A stretch of DNA of 64,000 nucleotides from Rhodospirillales bacterium (lineage in GTDB: Bacteria > Pseudomonadota > Alphaproteobacteria > Rhodospirillales > Defluviicoccaceae): assembly GCA_016712375.1 (NCBI GenBank), contig JADJRE010000043.1, forward strand, positions 168,842 to 232,841, in the 5' to 3' direction. Shown here piece by piece: positions 9,506-18,177 of this stretch. Position 1 is the first letter of the stretch. The number at the start of each line of letters is the position of its first letter. The translations under genes were made by a program, and so were the position numbers. The notes beneath the pieces are model-generated. The model was given only the letters and a program-made list of their open reading frames with translations. It was not told the DNA's origin and did no database searches.

Positions 9506-9539
9506 CACAGCAAGGGGCCCGATCGGGCCCCTTGCTGTG
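9506..9539. terminator. 34-bp perfect palindrome at IS21 right end
   Basis: CACAGCAAGGGGCCCGA and its exact complement form a 17+17 bp loopless palindrome just after the istB stop. Shorter versions occur in copy 2 (about 37670-37691) and in the inverted remnant (about 6871-6894). It is suited to terminate or block transcription across the element boundary. A role in transposition is also possible. Confidence 0.5.
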
Positions 9540-9657
9540 CTGCGCCGCTTTCGCCCAAATGGCCTGCTTTTACTCCGCCGCAGTGGCCCGGAATTGCTCC
9601 GCCGTTGACAAGACGGAGGCATCCTGATCCGGAGCCTTGACGACATACTGTTGCAGG

Positions 9658-10387
9658 TCAGCCCGGCAGCGACGCGCTGACCCCAAGCAACAGCAGAATG
9701 ACCTGCGAGGCTCTGATCTGCGGGCGCATGTCGTTACGTTCGGCAAATAGAATCATGGCGAGGGCGAGCGCGGGGACTGTGCTATGGTCGCCAAAACTCA
9801 TCGCAGCCATCGCGAACCAGCAGTTCGCGACACATGCAGAGCCATGACTCAACCCGAAGCGGAAGCTGTCCCAGCTCGCCTGCCAGCCGAAGGCTCGAAT
9901 CAGTCCCGGCCGATGGCAGGCGGCAAGCGCGCGGCGCTTCCAGAATGTTCCCTGCCACCAAGCAGCCACCGCGAACAACGCCGGCTGCGCCAGCCGCACC
10001 GGACCGCTCATGCCGAGGCTGCGAATGCCGAGGAGTAGTGCCAGTATCACGGTCAGCGCGGCAGCCCAGGTCAGCGCATAGCCCGCCAGGAACAGCATCC
10101 GCGCCTCATTGCGGCGACGCGGGAAGCTTTGCACAGTTAGCTGCAGCAAAGGACCGGCGAGCAGCGGTAGCATCATCGCTACCAGCATCAGGCCCCAGGC
10201 CTGCACGGTGGTGAGGGAACAGCGACGAGCCGACGACTGCCTCCCATTCGCGGATGAAGCGGGAGGAGCCGCCCGACAGCGGTGACAGGCAAAGCGCTGG
10301 CGGCAGCCAACCGCCGCTCTGCAGCAGCAATACGCCCCACGCGGCGCCCGCCGCGCCGAAAAGCCACAGGCGCTGCCGCGCGATCAT
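9658..10387 (-). CDS. DUF2182 integral membrane protein, one frameshift
   Basis: A predicted polytopic inner-membrane protein of the DUF2182 family, about 242 residues if repaired. The family signature region is present: AWGLMLVAMMLPLLAGPLL, then GYALTWAAALTVI, CHRPGLI and the GLSHGSACVANCW segment with conserved His and Cys residues, which may bind metal. The N-terminal part (MIARQRLWLFGAAGAAWGVL) is in another frame, with the shift at about 10200. It lies directly downstream of the tyrosinase gene on the same strand (48-bp gap), so copper handling is a possible link. The family function is not established. Confidence 0.7.
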
Positions 10388-10435
10388 CGACAGGCCAAGC
10401 GCGTGTGTGGCCCTCGCCTGCGGCACGCGGCCCCG

Positions 10436-11893
10436 CTATCGCGTTTGATAGAGGCTGACCCGGCCGATCCGCGGCTCTCTTGCAGGTTCGATTGCTTCGA
10501 GACTCGCTGCTTCCGGCGCCTCCTCCTCCGTCGGCGGCAACTCCTGCTCGAAAAGCACTTCGAGATCGACCTGCGGCGATTCAGCCGCCACGTTGCCCGC
10601 CCGTGCCAGCGCTTCGGTGACATCGAAGGCGCTGTTGCCGCCGCCTGCCTGATCACCCAAATCGCCGCGGCCGAACGAGCCGAACGCCGAGAGATAGCCC
10701 GTATGCACAGGCTCGCCGCCGGGTGACCTCACCAGCACGCGGTAGATGGTGCCGACGCCAAGCCCGGTGACATTCTCGATGTTCAGATAGGTGCGAGGCG
10801 GGGGCCCAACGCTTTCGAGTAGATCGCGCGCGCCAAGCGTCGCAGCATCGATGCGCACCGTGGTGCGTGCACTACCGGATACCAGGCTGATGCCGGTTGT
10901 GCTTGCCCCGATCAGTTCGGGCTCGCCCGATCCTTCCGCCGCCATTGCCGTCTCGATTGCCTCCAGTGCGATGGCCGCCGGGGCCGCCGGCGCCTGGTCG
11001 TCGTATTCGTAACCGTGCAGCACCGTGCGCGTGTCAAGCACGTCGCTCGAGGTGAAGGTCCATTGCATTCCGCTGGCATCGTAGAGAGAGAAGGCGACAT
11101 TATTAAGCCACATCGGCGTATTCGGATTGCCGGCTGCAGCAGGCTGCTCTACCCACACCTGCCAGAGCCGATCGACATTGGCGTGGTGCAGCCAGAAGAT
11201 TGGATCCAGCCCGGCCGTGTTGGGATCGCCCATCAGTCCGCCGATGGCGTCATGAACGAGGTTGTGCGGCTGACTCTCAAGTTCACCGTTGGCAAAGCCT
11301 GATGCTGCGCCAAAGTGTACGGATCCTGTCTCCGGCCCTCCGAACCCTGGCGGAACCCCCGTGCGTCCGCTCGTGAACCTGGGAGTCGACAGTGCCGGAC
11401 CGGTATCGACGATTCCTGCCGGGATCTGGTAATTGAAATCGTTGTCGAAATTCGGCCGCCGCGGTGACCAGAGCGGATTGTTACTCCCGTCCGGACGGCG
11501 GCGCCCGGTAAACCCGCGCGGCATCCTGCGCGCATTGGCACTGCCATCGCTATAGTTCCAGTAGGGCAACGCCCACTCGCCGGGCCCGCCCAGGGCCTCG
11601 ACGATGCTCGCGACAATTGCCTCGAAGGCGGCGAGATAACCCCGGTGCCATGGCAGGAAGAACCACGTTTGGTGCTGGCACCGTTCCCAATCCGGAAAAT
11701 TCGGTCTTGGTGGACTTACCAACGATGGCCACGGCGCCCTGTTCTGACTGTAGCCATGCACCGCTCCCTGGAAAGCCCAGCTCGTCGGATCCTGGAACGG
11801 CCGCCGGCGCATCTCTGCAACCGCCCTGGCGTACCATTCGAGTTCCGGACTTGGGTTACTAAGCTGCCATACGCTCCGCCGAACACGAGGCAT
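10436..11893 (-). CDS. tyrosinase (polyphenol oxidase)
   Basis: A 485-residue binuclear type-3 copper enzyme that hydroxylates or oxidises phenols to quinones. The CuA region includes HQTWFFLPWHRGYLAAFE, with two of its His ligands. The CuB region has HNLVHDAIGG followed by DPIFWLHHANVDRLW (HxxxH and HH ligands). The core covers about residues 50-290. The C-terminal about 190 residues carry a beta-rich domain ending in an acidic stretch. This matches longer bacterial tyrosinases in which a C-terminal domain may shield the active site. No Sec or Tat signal is apparent. The DUF2182 gene follows on the same strand. Confidence 0.9.
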   Translation of the reverse strand: MPRVRRSVWQLSNPSPELEWYARAVAEMRRRPFQDPTSWAFQGAVHGYSQNRAPWPSLVSPPRPNFPDWERCQHQTWFFLPWHRGYLAAFEAIVASIVEALGGPGEWALPYWNYSDGSANARRMPRGFTGRRRPDGSNNPLWSPRRPNFDNDFNYQIPAGIVDTGPALSTPRFTSGRTGVPPGFGGPETGSVHFGAASGFANGELESQPHNLVHDAIGGLMGDPNTAGLDPIFWLHHANVDRLWQVWVEQPAAAGNPNTPMWLNNVAFSLYDASGMQWTFTSSDVLDTRTVLHGYEYDDQAPAAPAAIALEAIETAMAAEGSGEPELIGASTTGISLVSGSARTTVRIDAATLGARDLLESVGPPPRTYLNIENVTGLGVGTIYRVLVRSPGGEPVHTGYLSAFGSFGRGDLGDQAGGGNSAFDVTEALARAGNVAAESPQVDLEVLFEQELPPTEEEAPEAASLEAIEPAREPRIGRVSLYQTR

Positions 11894-12579
11894 TTCCTTC
11901 CCCCTTTGGTCATCTTAGACCAAACTTGATGGTTCCACGAGCAGCTATGCTATGCAATCCAGAACTCAAATGATCGGCGAGAGGCGGTGGTTCTATTAAT
12001 TGGTAGCGGCTTCCTTGACTTGAGTAGAAGCTCCCATGATCCAGTCCGCTCAGCGCCGAGAACTGGGTCGGTGCTCGCGTCGCTGGTCGAACCTGCAAGT
12101 AGCCAAGTAGCACGATGTGAAGCCGAAAGCCTGGCTCACCGACGTGTTGACTGGTCGGTGGCTGGCCGAACAGACGCCTCGCCGAACTTCACCCCCTGGG
12201 CCTGGCAGGCCGCCCAAGACCCGTCGACCGCGCCGCCGTGTAAACGACGACGCCTTGTTCAACCAGACGCTCGAACCGGACCGCGCCCGTGAGCCGAAGG
12301 AGCAGATGCTTGCCGCCGGCCTGCCGGTGTGACCAGCGGCCACGAAACCGGTTTTCCTGCCCGTCAACCCGCAAGCCCCAGTTGCAATCAGCGCGCGCAC
12401 GGCGCCGATGTTTGCGATCCCGTTTGTAATCAGCGTGCGCCCAGTTGCAGCGAGCCTGGGCCGGAACCGGAAAGCCAGTTGCAATCAACGTGTGCACGCG
12501 GCGCCGATATTTGCGATCCCGGCCGCGGATGATCGCAGGTCACTACACCTACGCACCAAGCACGGGATTGCTCCGTCCG
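11894..12579. other. 686-bp region without a convincing gene
   Basis: No reading frame here shows recognisable protein features. The left end is the tyrosinase upstream region. The middle holds the imperfect direct repeats listed separately, and the right end abuts the broken sulfatase. It may hold remnants of a decayed gene, but I cannot support one. Confidence 0.5.
12381..12521. repeat. imperfect direct repeat pair, about 43 bp units
   Basis: A unit beginning GTTGCAATCA and ending TTTGCGATCCCG occurs at 12381-12422 and again at 12478-12521 with a few changes, 97 bp apart. A partial echo (GTAATCAGCGTGCGC) follows the first unit. Two copies only, unequal spacing and no palindromic core make CRISPR unlikely. 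Confidence 0.6.
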
Positions 12580-13930
12580 TTACGCCAGTGCGGGCTGGAG
12601 CGGCCAAGCGAAGTCATTAGGGAGATTGGCGCTGACGACTAGCTCATCGGTCAGCTTCTTATGCAGGCGTGCCCACTCCTGCTTAGTGTCGCGTATCGGC
12701 GTGCCGTGCAGCAAATTGGTCATCTGGCCCAGGTCGTTTTTGATATTGTAAAGCTCATACTCAAGCCCGGATCCGTCAAGGCCGAAGTAAACCGCATAGG
12801 TCCAGTCGCCCTCGCGGACCGCCCGGATGTGGCCGCCAGAAACGCTTGGTGGAAGGAAGAAAACATCGTCGTAGGAAAAGATCGTATGGTCCTTCACCGA
12901 CTGCGACGGGTTTCGGATGACCGGAAAGACGCTCTTGCCGATACCGTAGGATTCTGGATCGGGAATGCCGGCTAAATCCAAAATCGTCGGTAAGAGATCG
13001 CGGTGGTCATAGAAGGCGCTGGTCTCCAGTGGCTCGGGATAAAGCTTCGGATTGTGCACGATCATCGGAACATGGATCATTTCCTCGTAGGCCGTGTAGG
13101 CCTTCTCGCGCATGCCATGCGATAGACCACCCTCACCGTGGTCTGCGAACCGCAGGATGATGGTGTCGTTCGTGAGACCAGTTTCTTCGAGCGTGTCGAG
13201 CACCGTCATGATGGCTTGTCGACCACGGTGTGAAAGATAGGCGTAAAGTTGACGTAGTCCTCGCGAGCCTGGGCGCTGTTGAGCGGAGCTTGCGTGTCGT
13301 ACGCGTCTCGCGCCAGCTTTTGGATTTTGGGCTTTGTTGACAGATCGTCGGCATAGTTGGGCGGCAGCTTGATGCCGAGATGTGCAAAGTCTTCGCGCCG
13401 GTATCCGGCCTGTTCCCAGGCACTTGGTTTCATCCATGAACCCGGATAGGCGCCGATGTCGTGAGGGTTGACCAGCGATACAAACAAGCAGAATGGCTTG
13501 CCGAGCTTGGGGGCCGGTTCTTCAAGAACTCAACGACGCTTTCGCCGCCGACGCCGGCAGTCTGACCGCGGTCGGATGGATTAGCGCCGCTGACGTAGCG
13601 CCCGTCGTTGTTGGATTTCGCGCCGCCGAGCGTCCGAAGTCCGTCGAATTTGCCGAACTGAGTCCCTTGGAATTCCTGGATCGCATTGCCTGCATCCGGC
13701 GGGTTCCAGCCAGACCATCCCCAGTTCTTTTCCATGACCTCGATATCAGCCGGGCCCCAAGTCTTCACCGCCATTGCCCATCGCCGCGTTAGAGGCGAAG
13801 CTCAGATGCCATTTGCCTTTCCAGACCACCTCGTAGCCGGCTTTCCCCTTGAGCAGCGAGGCGATGTTCGGCTGCCGGTCCTTGTGCGGCAGGCCCGGCC
13901 ACAGAAAGGTCTGGGTTACGCGGTTCATGG
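12580..13930 (-). pseudogene. sulfatase, 5'-truncated and frameshifted
   Basis: A member of the alkaline-phosphatase/sulfatase superfamily read in at least four pieces (13928-13746, 13774-13430, 13487-13206 and 13230-12580). Recognisable parts are YEVVWKGKWHLSF, FVSLVNPHDIGAYPGSW, DTIILRFADHGEGGLSHGMREKAY (the DHGE metal-site region) and a C-terminal LYNIKNDLGQMTNL, typical of sulfatases. The N-terminal region with the C/S-x-P-x-R formylglycine site is absent, cut at about 13930 next to an IS630 fragment. It is non-functional as it stands. Confidence 0.8.
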
Positions 13931-14031
13931 GCGTTGCATTAACTGGTTTGGGCGGTAGCTAAGCAGGATTCCCTTGCACGATCCACATATGGCAGAATTT
14001 GGCGGAGGGGCCACTGGATTTTGGTGTTGTC

Positions 14032-14330
14032 ATGGCGGGTCGTCCTTGTGTGGTGGCGACGGCGGAGCAGCGGGATTGCGCGCTCTGGCCGGCTCGTCGG
14101 ATCGGGCCGAAGCGGATCGGGGGCGGGCCATCCTGCTGTCGCTGCAGGGTTGGTCGAGCGTTCGAATCGCCGAGGCGTTCTCGGTCGAGCCGGACAGCGT
14201 GCGCGACTGGCGCTGGACGTTCGGTCGCGAAGGGGTGGCGGGCCTGCGCGCCCGTAAGGCACCGGGGCCGGAGCCGGTGAAGGCGCGAGCGGCGCTGTCG
14301 GTTCATCGGCTCAGCCGAGGTCACCGCTGA
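14032..14330 (+). pseudogene. IS630-family transposase N-terminal fragment
   Basis: The start MAGRPCVVATAEQRD, followed after a frameshift (about 14085) by ADRGRAILLSLQGWSSVRIA and KAPGPEPVKARAAL, is the helix-turn-helix N-terminus of IS630-type transposases. Everything after about residue 90 (the DDE core) is missing. A C-terminal IS630 fragment exists at 31528-31948 and may come from the same element type. Confidence 0.7.
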
Positions 14331-14334
14331 GGAT

Positions 14335-14805
14335 TCACTCGTCCGTGCCGCGCTTGGTGAGGGCAATGACCGAGTACTGCAGACAGGTCTTGGCCGTCTT
14401 GCCTGCCGACAGCCGCAGCGTGACGCCCTGCCGGAGACGGTGATCTGCCGGGCGCCGGTTTAGGCGATCTGGACCCGCAAGGTGAACGCGCCATCGGTCG
14501 ATGCGGTCGAGGTTTATCGCTGCCGGGTTGGAGCACTCCACGAGGCGGGTGGCTGTTAGCGTGCGCGAGGGTTGTAGCTGTTGCCGCTGCGGACGGTCGG
14601 CGCCGGCGCTCGCAGCGAAACCGGGGTCAGGGATGTCGTTCGGGCTGTAGCTGCGCAGCGCCGTTCCATTGGCCGCGTGTTTCTCCCCCGGCAGCACCTG
14701 CAGCGGCAACAGCCGGGCGGCGCTGGTCTGGTCGACGTTTTTTACGTCGCCGCCAATTGAGGTGATCGTCACCGCGGTCGCGCCGTTGCCGGTGCTACCG
14801 AACAT
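14335..14805 (-). CDS. unrecognised reading frame, doubtful
   Basis: A 156-codon open frame starting MFGSTGNGATAVTITSIGG. The first about 60 residues have plausible protein composition. The later part is rich in Arg, as expected of a wrong frame in GC-rich DNA, and a frameshift may divide it. No family is recognised. It may be a remnant of a structural or phage-like gene. Confidence 0.25.
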   Translation of the reverse strand: MFGSTGNGATAVTITSIGGDVKNVDQTSAARLLPLQVLPGEKHAANGTALRSYSPNDIPDPGFAASAGADRPQRQQLQPSRTLTATRLVECSNPAAINLDRIDRWRVHLAGPDRLNRRPADHRLRQGVTLRLSAGKTAKTCLQYSVIALTKRGTDE

Positions 14806-14885
14806 TGCCAGCTACACGTCGATCAACTGTCGTAGGGTGTCGGGAATATCAGCCCAGCCGCCCCAGTTGGCCGGAGATGGTGTCG

Positions 14886-15197
14886 ATGCAACAGGACCTC
14901 GCCGACATGAGCGTCATCGATCTGGAGATGCTTCTCGTCGAGTGGAAGCGCTGGCGTGACCGCGTCGTGACGGTGCAGACGATGCGGCGTCGTCGCGAGA
15001 GATTCGAGCAGGCTTCCGCGCATATCGCCGCGATCGAGCAAGAACTTGGGCTGCGCACTCCGGAGGTTCACGAGCGCTTGCTCCGGGAGGCCGCGAGCCG
15101 GGTGCACACGCTGGCGGCCGCGCCGACGGTCCCGCTCGATGCGTTCCGGGCGGCGCGAAAGGAGCGTGCCGCGATGCAACGTCGCAAGCCGCGCTGA
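14886..15197 (+). CDS. small helical hypothetical protein
   Basis: A 103-residue protein from ATG 14886. It is highly charged with a long predicted helix (LLVEWKRWRDRVVTVQTMRRRRERFEQASAHIAAIEQEL) and a basic tail RKERAAMQRRKPR. That suggests a coiled coil or nucleic-acid contact. No family is recognised. It converges with the Fic-like gene. Length and frame quality support a real gene, but the evidence is limited. Confidence 0.4.
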   Translation: MQQDLADMSVIDLEMLLVEWKRWRDRVVTVQTMRRRRERFEQASAHIAAIEQELGLRTPEVHERLLREAASRVHTLAAAPTVPLDAFRAARKERAAMQRRKPR

Positions 15198-15238
15198 CGG
15201 CTTGTGCGAAGACCGCGAACGGCCGGCGCCGCAACAGG

Positions 15239-15967
15239 TCAGTATGCGGCCACCGCCGGATTCATCAGAAAACCGGCATCCGCCTGCGCCTTGAGGAATT
15301 CGGCGAAGTGTTTCTTCAGCCCCGGCATCCGATAGATCATCGCGAGGGCGGTCCGCTTCGTCCGGGTAATCAGCGAAGAAGGATCGAAGTACTCTTTCGC
15401 GTTGTCGACGGTCAGGACGAACGGCGGCCGGCCTCCGCTCGCCAGAATCCAGCTCATGATCAGCGCGCCGGTGCGGTGGTTGCCCTCGATGTAGAGCTGC
15501 GGTTCGCTCAGCACGCGCACGTAGACGCCCGCCGCCCGCTTCCACACCGACTCGTCCCGGTGCAGGCGGTACCACTCGACGATGTCGCGAATGCCGCCGG
15601 ACTGGTCGTCGTAGAAGCGCTCCTCCGTAGCGCGCAGATGCTCCGCGTGGTCGGCACGGTCACGAGGCTCGGTGCCGCAAAGAACCCGCGCATTCAGTTC
15701 CAGGAGGTGCTTGAGGTTACCCATCGCCAAGAGGTCGGCGCCCGACGCCAGCGCCTCGTCGACGTAGCGGTAGCCGGCCATCATGTTGGCGACGACCTTG
15801 TCGTCGAGGCTGTCGCGCCGGCAATTCAGCAGCGTGTTGATCGTCGAAAACTGCCGCTGCACGCCGCGCAAAGCCGCTTCGATAGCATCCAGATCCAGTC
15901 GTGCGGCCGCGAAGGATGTGCTGTCCAAGGTCTCTCGCCACCAGAGAACCGCCACCGTGCAGTTCAC
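15239..15967 (-). CDS. Fic-fold protein with a divergent active-site motif
   Basis: A 242-residue protein with the Fic core motif in altered form: EPQLYIEGNHRTGALIMSWI around residues 155-174. Canonical Fic AMP-transferases have HPFxxGNGRTGR. Here the catalytic His position is occupied by Gln or Pro and the Gly after GN is His, while GN-RTG is retained. It is probably not a standard AMPylator. It may have another activity or be inactive. The N-terminal about 130 residues are helical (LELNARVLCGT and others). No obvious antitoxin (SxxxE/GxxxN motif) gene is adjacent. Confidence 0.68.
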   Translation of the reverse strand: MNCTVAVLWWRETLDSTSFAAARLDLDAIEAALRGVQRQFSTINTLLNCRRDSLDDKVVANMMAGYRYVDEALASGADLLAMGNLKHLLELNARVLCGTEPRDRADHAEHLRATEERFYDDQSGGIRDIVEWYRLHRDESVWKRAAGVYVRVLSEPQLYIEGNHRTGALIMSWILASGGRPPFVLTVDNAKEYFDPSSLITRTKRTALAMIYRMPGLKKHFAEFLKAQADAGFLMNPAVAAY

Positions 15968-16083
15968 ATCGACATTAACGCAATGTTCCTCAAAAAGATC
16001 GTTACCGGAGACGGCGATTTATTGCGCATTAACCCTCCTCGCCGCGCTCTCGCGTCTCGAACGGCTGAAGATCCGGCCTGGAC

Positions 16084-16605
16084 TCATCGGATACCGGCCA
16101 GCGTCTCGCTTCCGCGGGCGCTCACGGACGCCGGCAGCGGGATGTAGCCGAGTTCGCCCGCGTACCGCTGCCCGTCGGTCAGTCCCCAGCCGACGAAGTC
16201 GCGTATCGCAGTGGCCTTGCCCGGATCGGCGTACTTGCCGTAGAGCAGCAGCCAACTGTAGGTGACGATCGGATAGGACAGATCGCCCACGGGGTCGGTG
16301 ATCGACAGGCGAAGGTCGCCGCCGGTCGCCGTCACCTCGCTCAACGCCGTTTGCCCGCTGCCCTCGGAGGGAAGCACGAAGATCCCGGCCTTGTTCTGCA
16401 GCGCCGCCATCGGTAGGCCGAGCCGGCGGGCGAAGCCGTATTCGACGTACCCAATGGCGCCTTCGCCGATCTTGATCCGCGCTGCGACACCCTCGTTGCC
16501 GCGCACCAGCATGGCGCCGCCGGGCCAGGCGACCAGGGTGCCAAAGCCCAGTCCGGTGCTCTGCCAGGAGCTGCTGACGGCGTTCAGGTGGCGGGTGAAC
16601 GCATG
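16084..16605 (-). pseudogene. second PstS-like phosphate-binding protein, C-terminal half
   Basis: The C-terminal about 173 residues of a PstS-family periplasmic phosphate-binding protein: HAFTRHLNAVSSSWQ, GNEGVAARIKIGEGAIGYVE, SYPIVTYSWLLLYGKYADPG and ELGYIPLPASV. The 5' half is gone. At its upstream side the sequence runs straight into the middle of pstB near 16605. It is a paralogue of the intact pstS at 19280-20320, not a duplicate. The junction indicates a deletion that removed the pstB 3' end and this gene's 5' end. Confidence 0.85.
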
Positions 16606-17261
16606 ACGAGCGCGATCGTGTAGTCGTTCTTTAGCTCCAGCATCAGCTCCTCAATGCGCCGTGTGGCGATCGGATCCAGCGCCGAGCAGGGCTCGTCCAT
16701 CAGCAGGACCGTCGGCTCGGTGGCGACGGCGCGGGCGATGCAGAGGCGCTGCTGCTGACCGCCGGACAGCGAGAGGCCGCTGGCCTTCAGCTTGTCCTTC
16801 ACCTCGTCCCACAGGGCGCCGCGGCGCAGCGCGTGCTCGACCTTCTCGTCGAGGTTGCCTTTGAAGCGGTTCAGCCGCAGCCCGAAGGCGACGTTGTCGT
16901 AGACGCTCATCGAGAACGGGTTCGGCTGCTGGAACACCATGCCGATGTAGCGGCGGACGATCACCGGATCGACGTTGGCGGCATACACGTCCTGGCCCAT
17001 GAAGTGGACCTGACCTTCCAGCCGGAAGCCGTTGATCATGTCGTTCATGCGGTTGAGGCTGCGCAGGACGGTGCTCTTGCCGCAGCCGGACGGCCCGATG
17101 AAGCCGGTGATCATGCCCTTGTAGATCGGCACGTCGCTGTCACGAACCGCCAGGAACGATCCGTAGAAGATCTTCTTGAATTTCGAGTCGATCGCGAGTT
17201 CCGGGGCCGAACTGGCGCCAGGAGAGGCCCGCTCCGCTTTGGACGCCTGGATTGCTGTCAT
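16584..17261 (-). pseudogene. pstB: phosphate ABC transporter ATPase PstB, 3'-truncated
   Basis: The ATPase of the high-affinity phosphate importer. Walker A GPSGCGKST, Q-loop FQQPNPFSMS, signature LSGGQQQRLCIARA and Walker B VLLMDEPCSALD are present. After YTIALV the expected THNMQQA H-loop and the last about 40 residues are replaced by MRSPAT, read in the wrong frame from the pstS-like fragment. Losing the switch His should abolish ATP hydrolysis unless another PstB exists. It starts 20 bp after pstA. No phoU is seen downstream. Confidence 0.85.
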
Positions 17262-17280
17262 CGTCTTCGTCCCTTGTTTC

Positions 17281-18177
17281 CTAGAACTTCGATCGGCCGA
17301 TGATGCGGCTCAGGATGTTGAAGACCAGCACGATGAGCACGAGGACCAGCGAAGCGGCCCATGCGAGTTCGATCTGATTGTCGAACGGCATGCTGGAGAA
17401 GTTGTAGATCAGAATGGATAGCGAAGCGGTCGGTTCGGTGGTGCTGTGCAGCCAGTAGTTGCTGAACAGCGCGGTGAACAGCAATGGCGCCGACTCACCC
17501 GAAACGCGGGCGATGCCCAGCATGACGCCGGTGAGGATGCCCGGCAGCCCGGTCGGCAGAACGATCTTCCAGATCATCTGTGTGCGGGTGCAGCCCATGC
17601 CCAGTGCCGCGTCTTTCATCTTGCGCGGTACCGTCTTCATCGCCTCTTCGGCGGTCAGCACCAAGGTCGGCAGCATCAGCACCGCCAGCGAGATGCCGCC
17701 GGCGAGTGCCGAGTACGTCCCCATGGTCAACACCACCGCCGCGTAGATGAAGACGCCGGCGAGGATCGATGGGAAGCCGGTCAGCACCTTGCCGAGAAAC
17801 CGCGTGACCGCCGCCAGCCGGCTGGTGGGTGCCAGTTCCGCGAGGTAGATCGCCGCGAGAATGCCGATGGGGATACTGATAAGCGCGGCTATGCCGACCA
17901 TCACCAGCGTGCCGACGATGGCGTTGCCGAAGCCGCCGCCCAACTCGAAACCGGCCGGCGGCAGCTCGGTGAACAGATCCAGGCTGAAACGCGAGCCGCC
18001 CTTGATGATCAGCATGTAGAGCACGGAGATCAGCGGCACCGCGGCGATCAACGCCACGATCCATGCGCCGACCGTCAGCAGCGTGCTGCGCAGCGCCCTC
18101 GGCTCGCCGATGGACCGCCGGAGGTCGTGGGTGTGCGCGCCGGCCTGCAAAGCAGGTGCAGTCGAAGTGTTCATCAT
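17281..18177 (-). CDS. pstA: phosphate ABC transporter permease PstA
   Basis: A 298-residue inner-membrane subunit of PstSCAB with six predicted helices. An N-terminal cytoplasmic tail is followed by TVGAWIVALIAAVPLISVLYML. The later EAA-loop region ALGMGCTRTQMIWKIVLPTG contacts the ATPase. Length is normal for PstA. The start overlaps the pstC stop by 4 bp, showing coupling. Its ATPase partner pstB immediately downstream is truncated. Confidence 0.95.
   Translation of the reverse strand: MMNTSTAPALQAGAHTHDLRRSIGEPRALRSTLLTVGAWIVALIAAVPLISVLYMLIIKGGSRFSLDLFTELPPAGFELGGGFGNAIVGTLVMVGIAALISIPIGILAAIYLAELAPTSRLAAVTRFLGKVLTGFPSILAGVFIYAAVVLTMGTYSALAGGISLAVLMLPTLVLTAEEAMKTVPRKMKDAALGMGCTRTQMIWKIVLPTGLPGILTGVMLGIARVSGESAPLLFTALFSNYWLHSTTEPTASLSILIYNFSSMPFDNQIELAWAASLVLVLIVLVFNILSRIIGRSKF

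Larger units (their letters stand above)
6997..9610 (+). mobile_element. IS21-family element, copy 1
   Basis: A 2,614-bp element with TGT...ACA ends: left TGTGTAGGGCGGTGAC, right complement TGTCAACGGCGGAGC. It carries istA and istB overlapping by 4 bp (ATGA). A near-identical copy sits at 35158-37767. No matching direct repeat flanks the element: left neighbour GATCGGCC, right neighbour AGACGGAG. That fits insertion next to the inverted remnant followed by rearrangement. Confidence 0.9.

Noticed and set aside
12381..12521. Possible CRISPR array
   Set aside because: Only two imperfect units with unequal spacing, no regular spacers, and no cas genes in the window.
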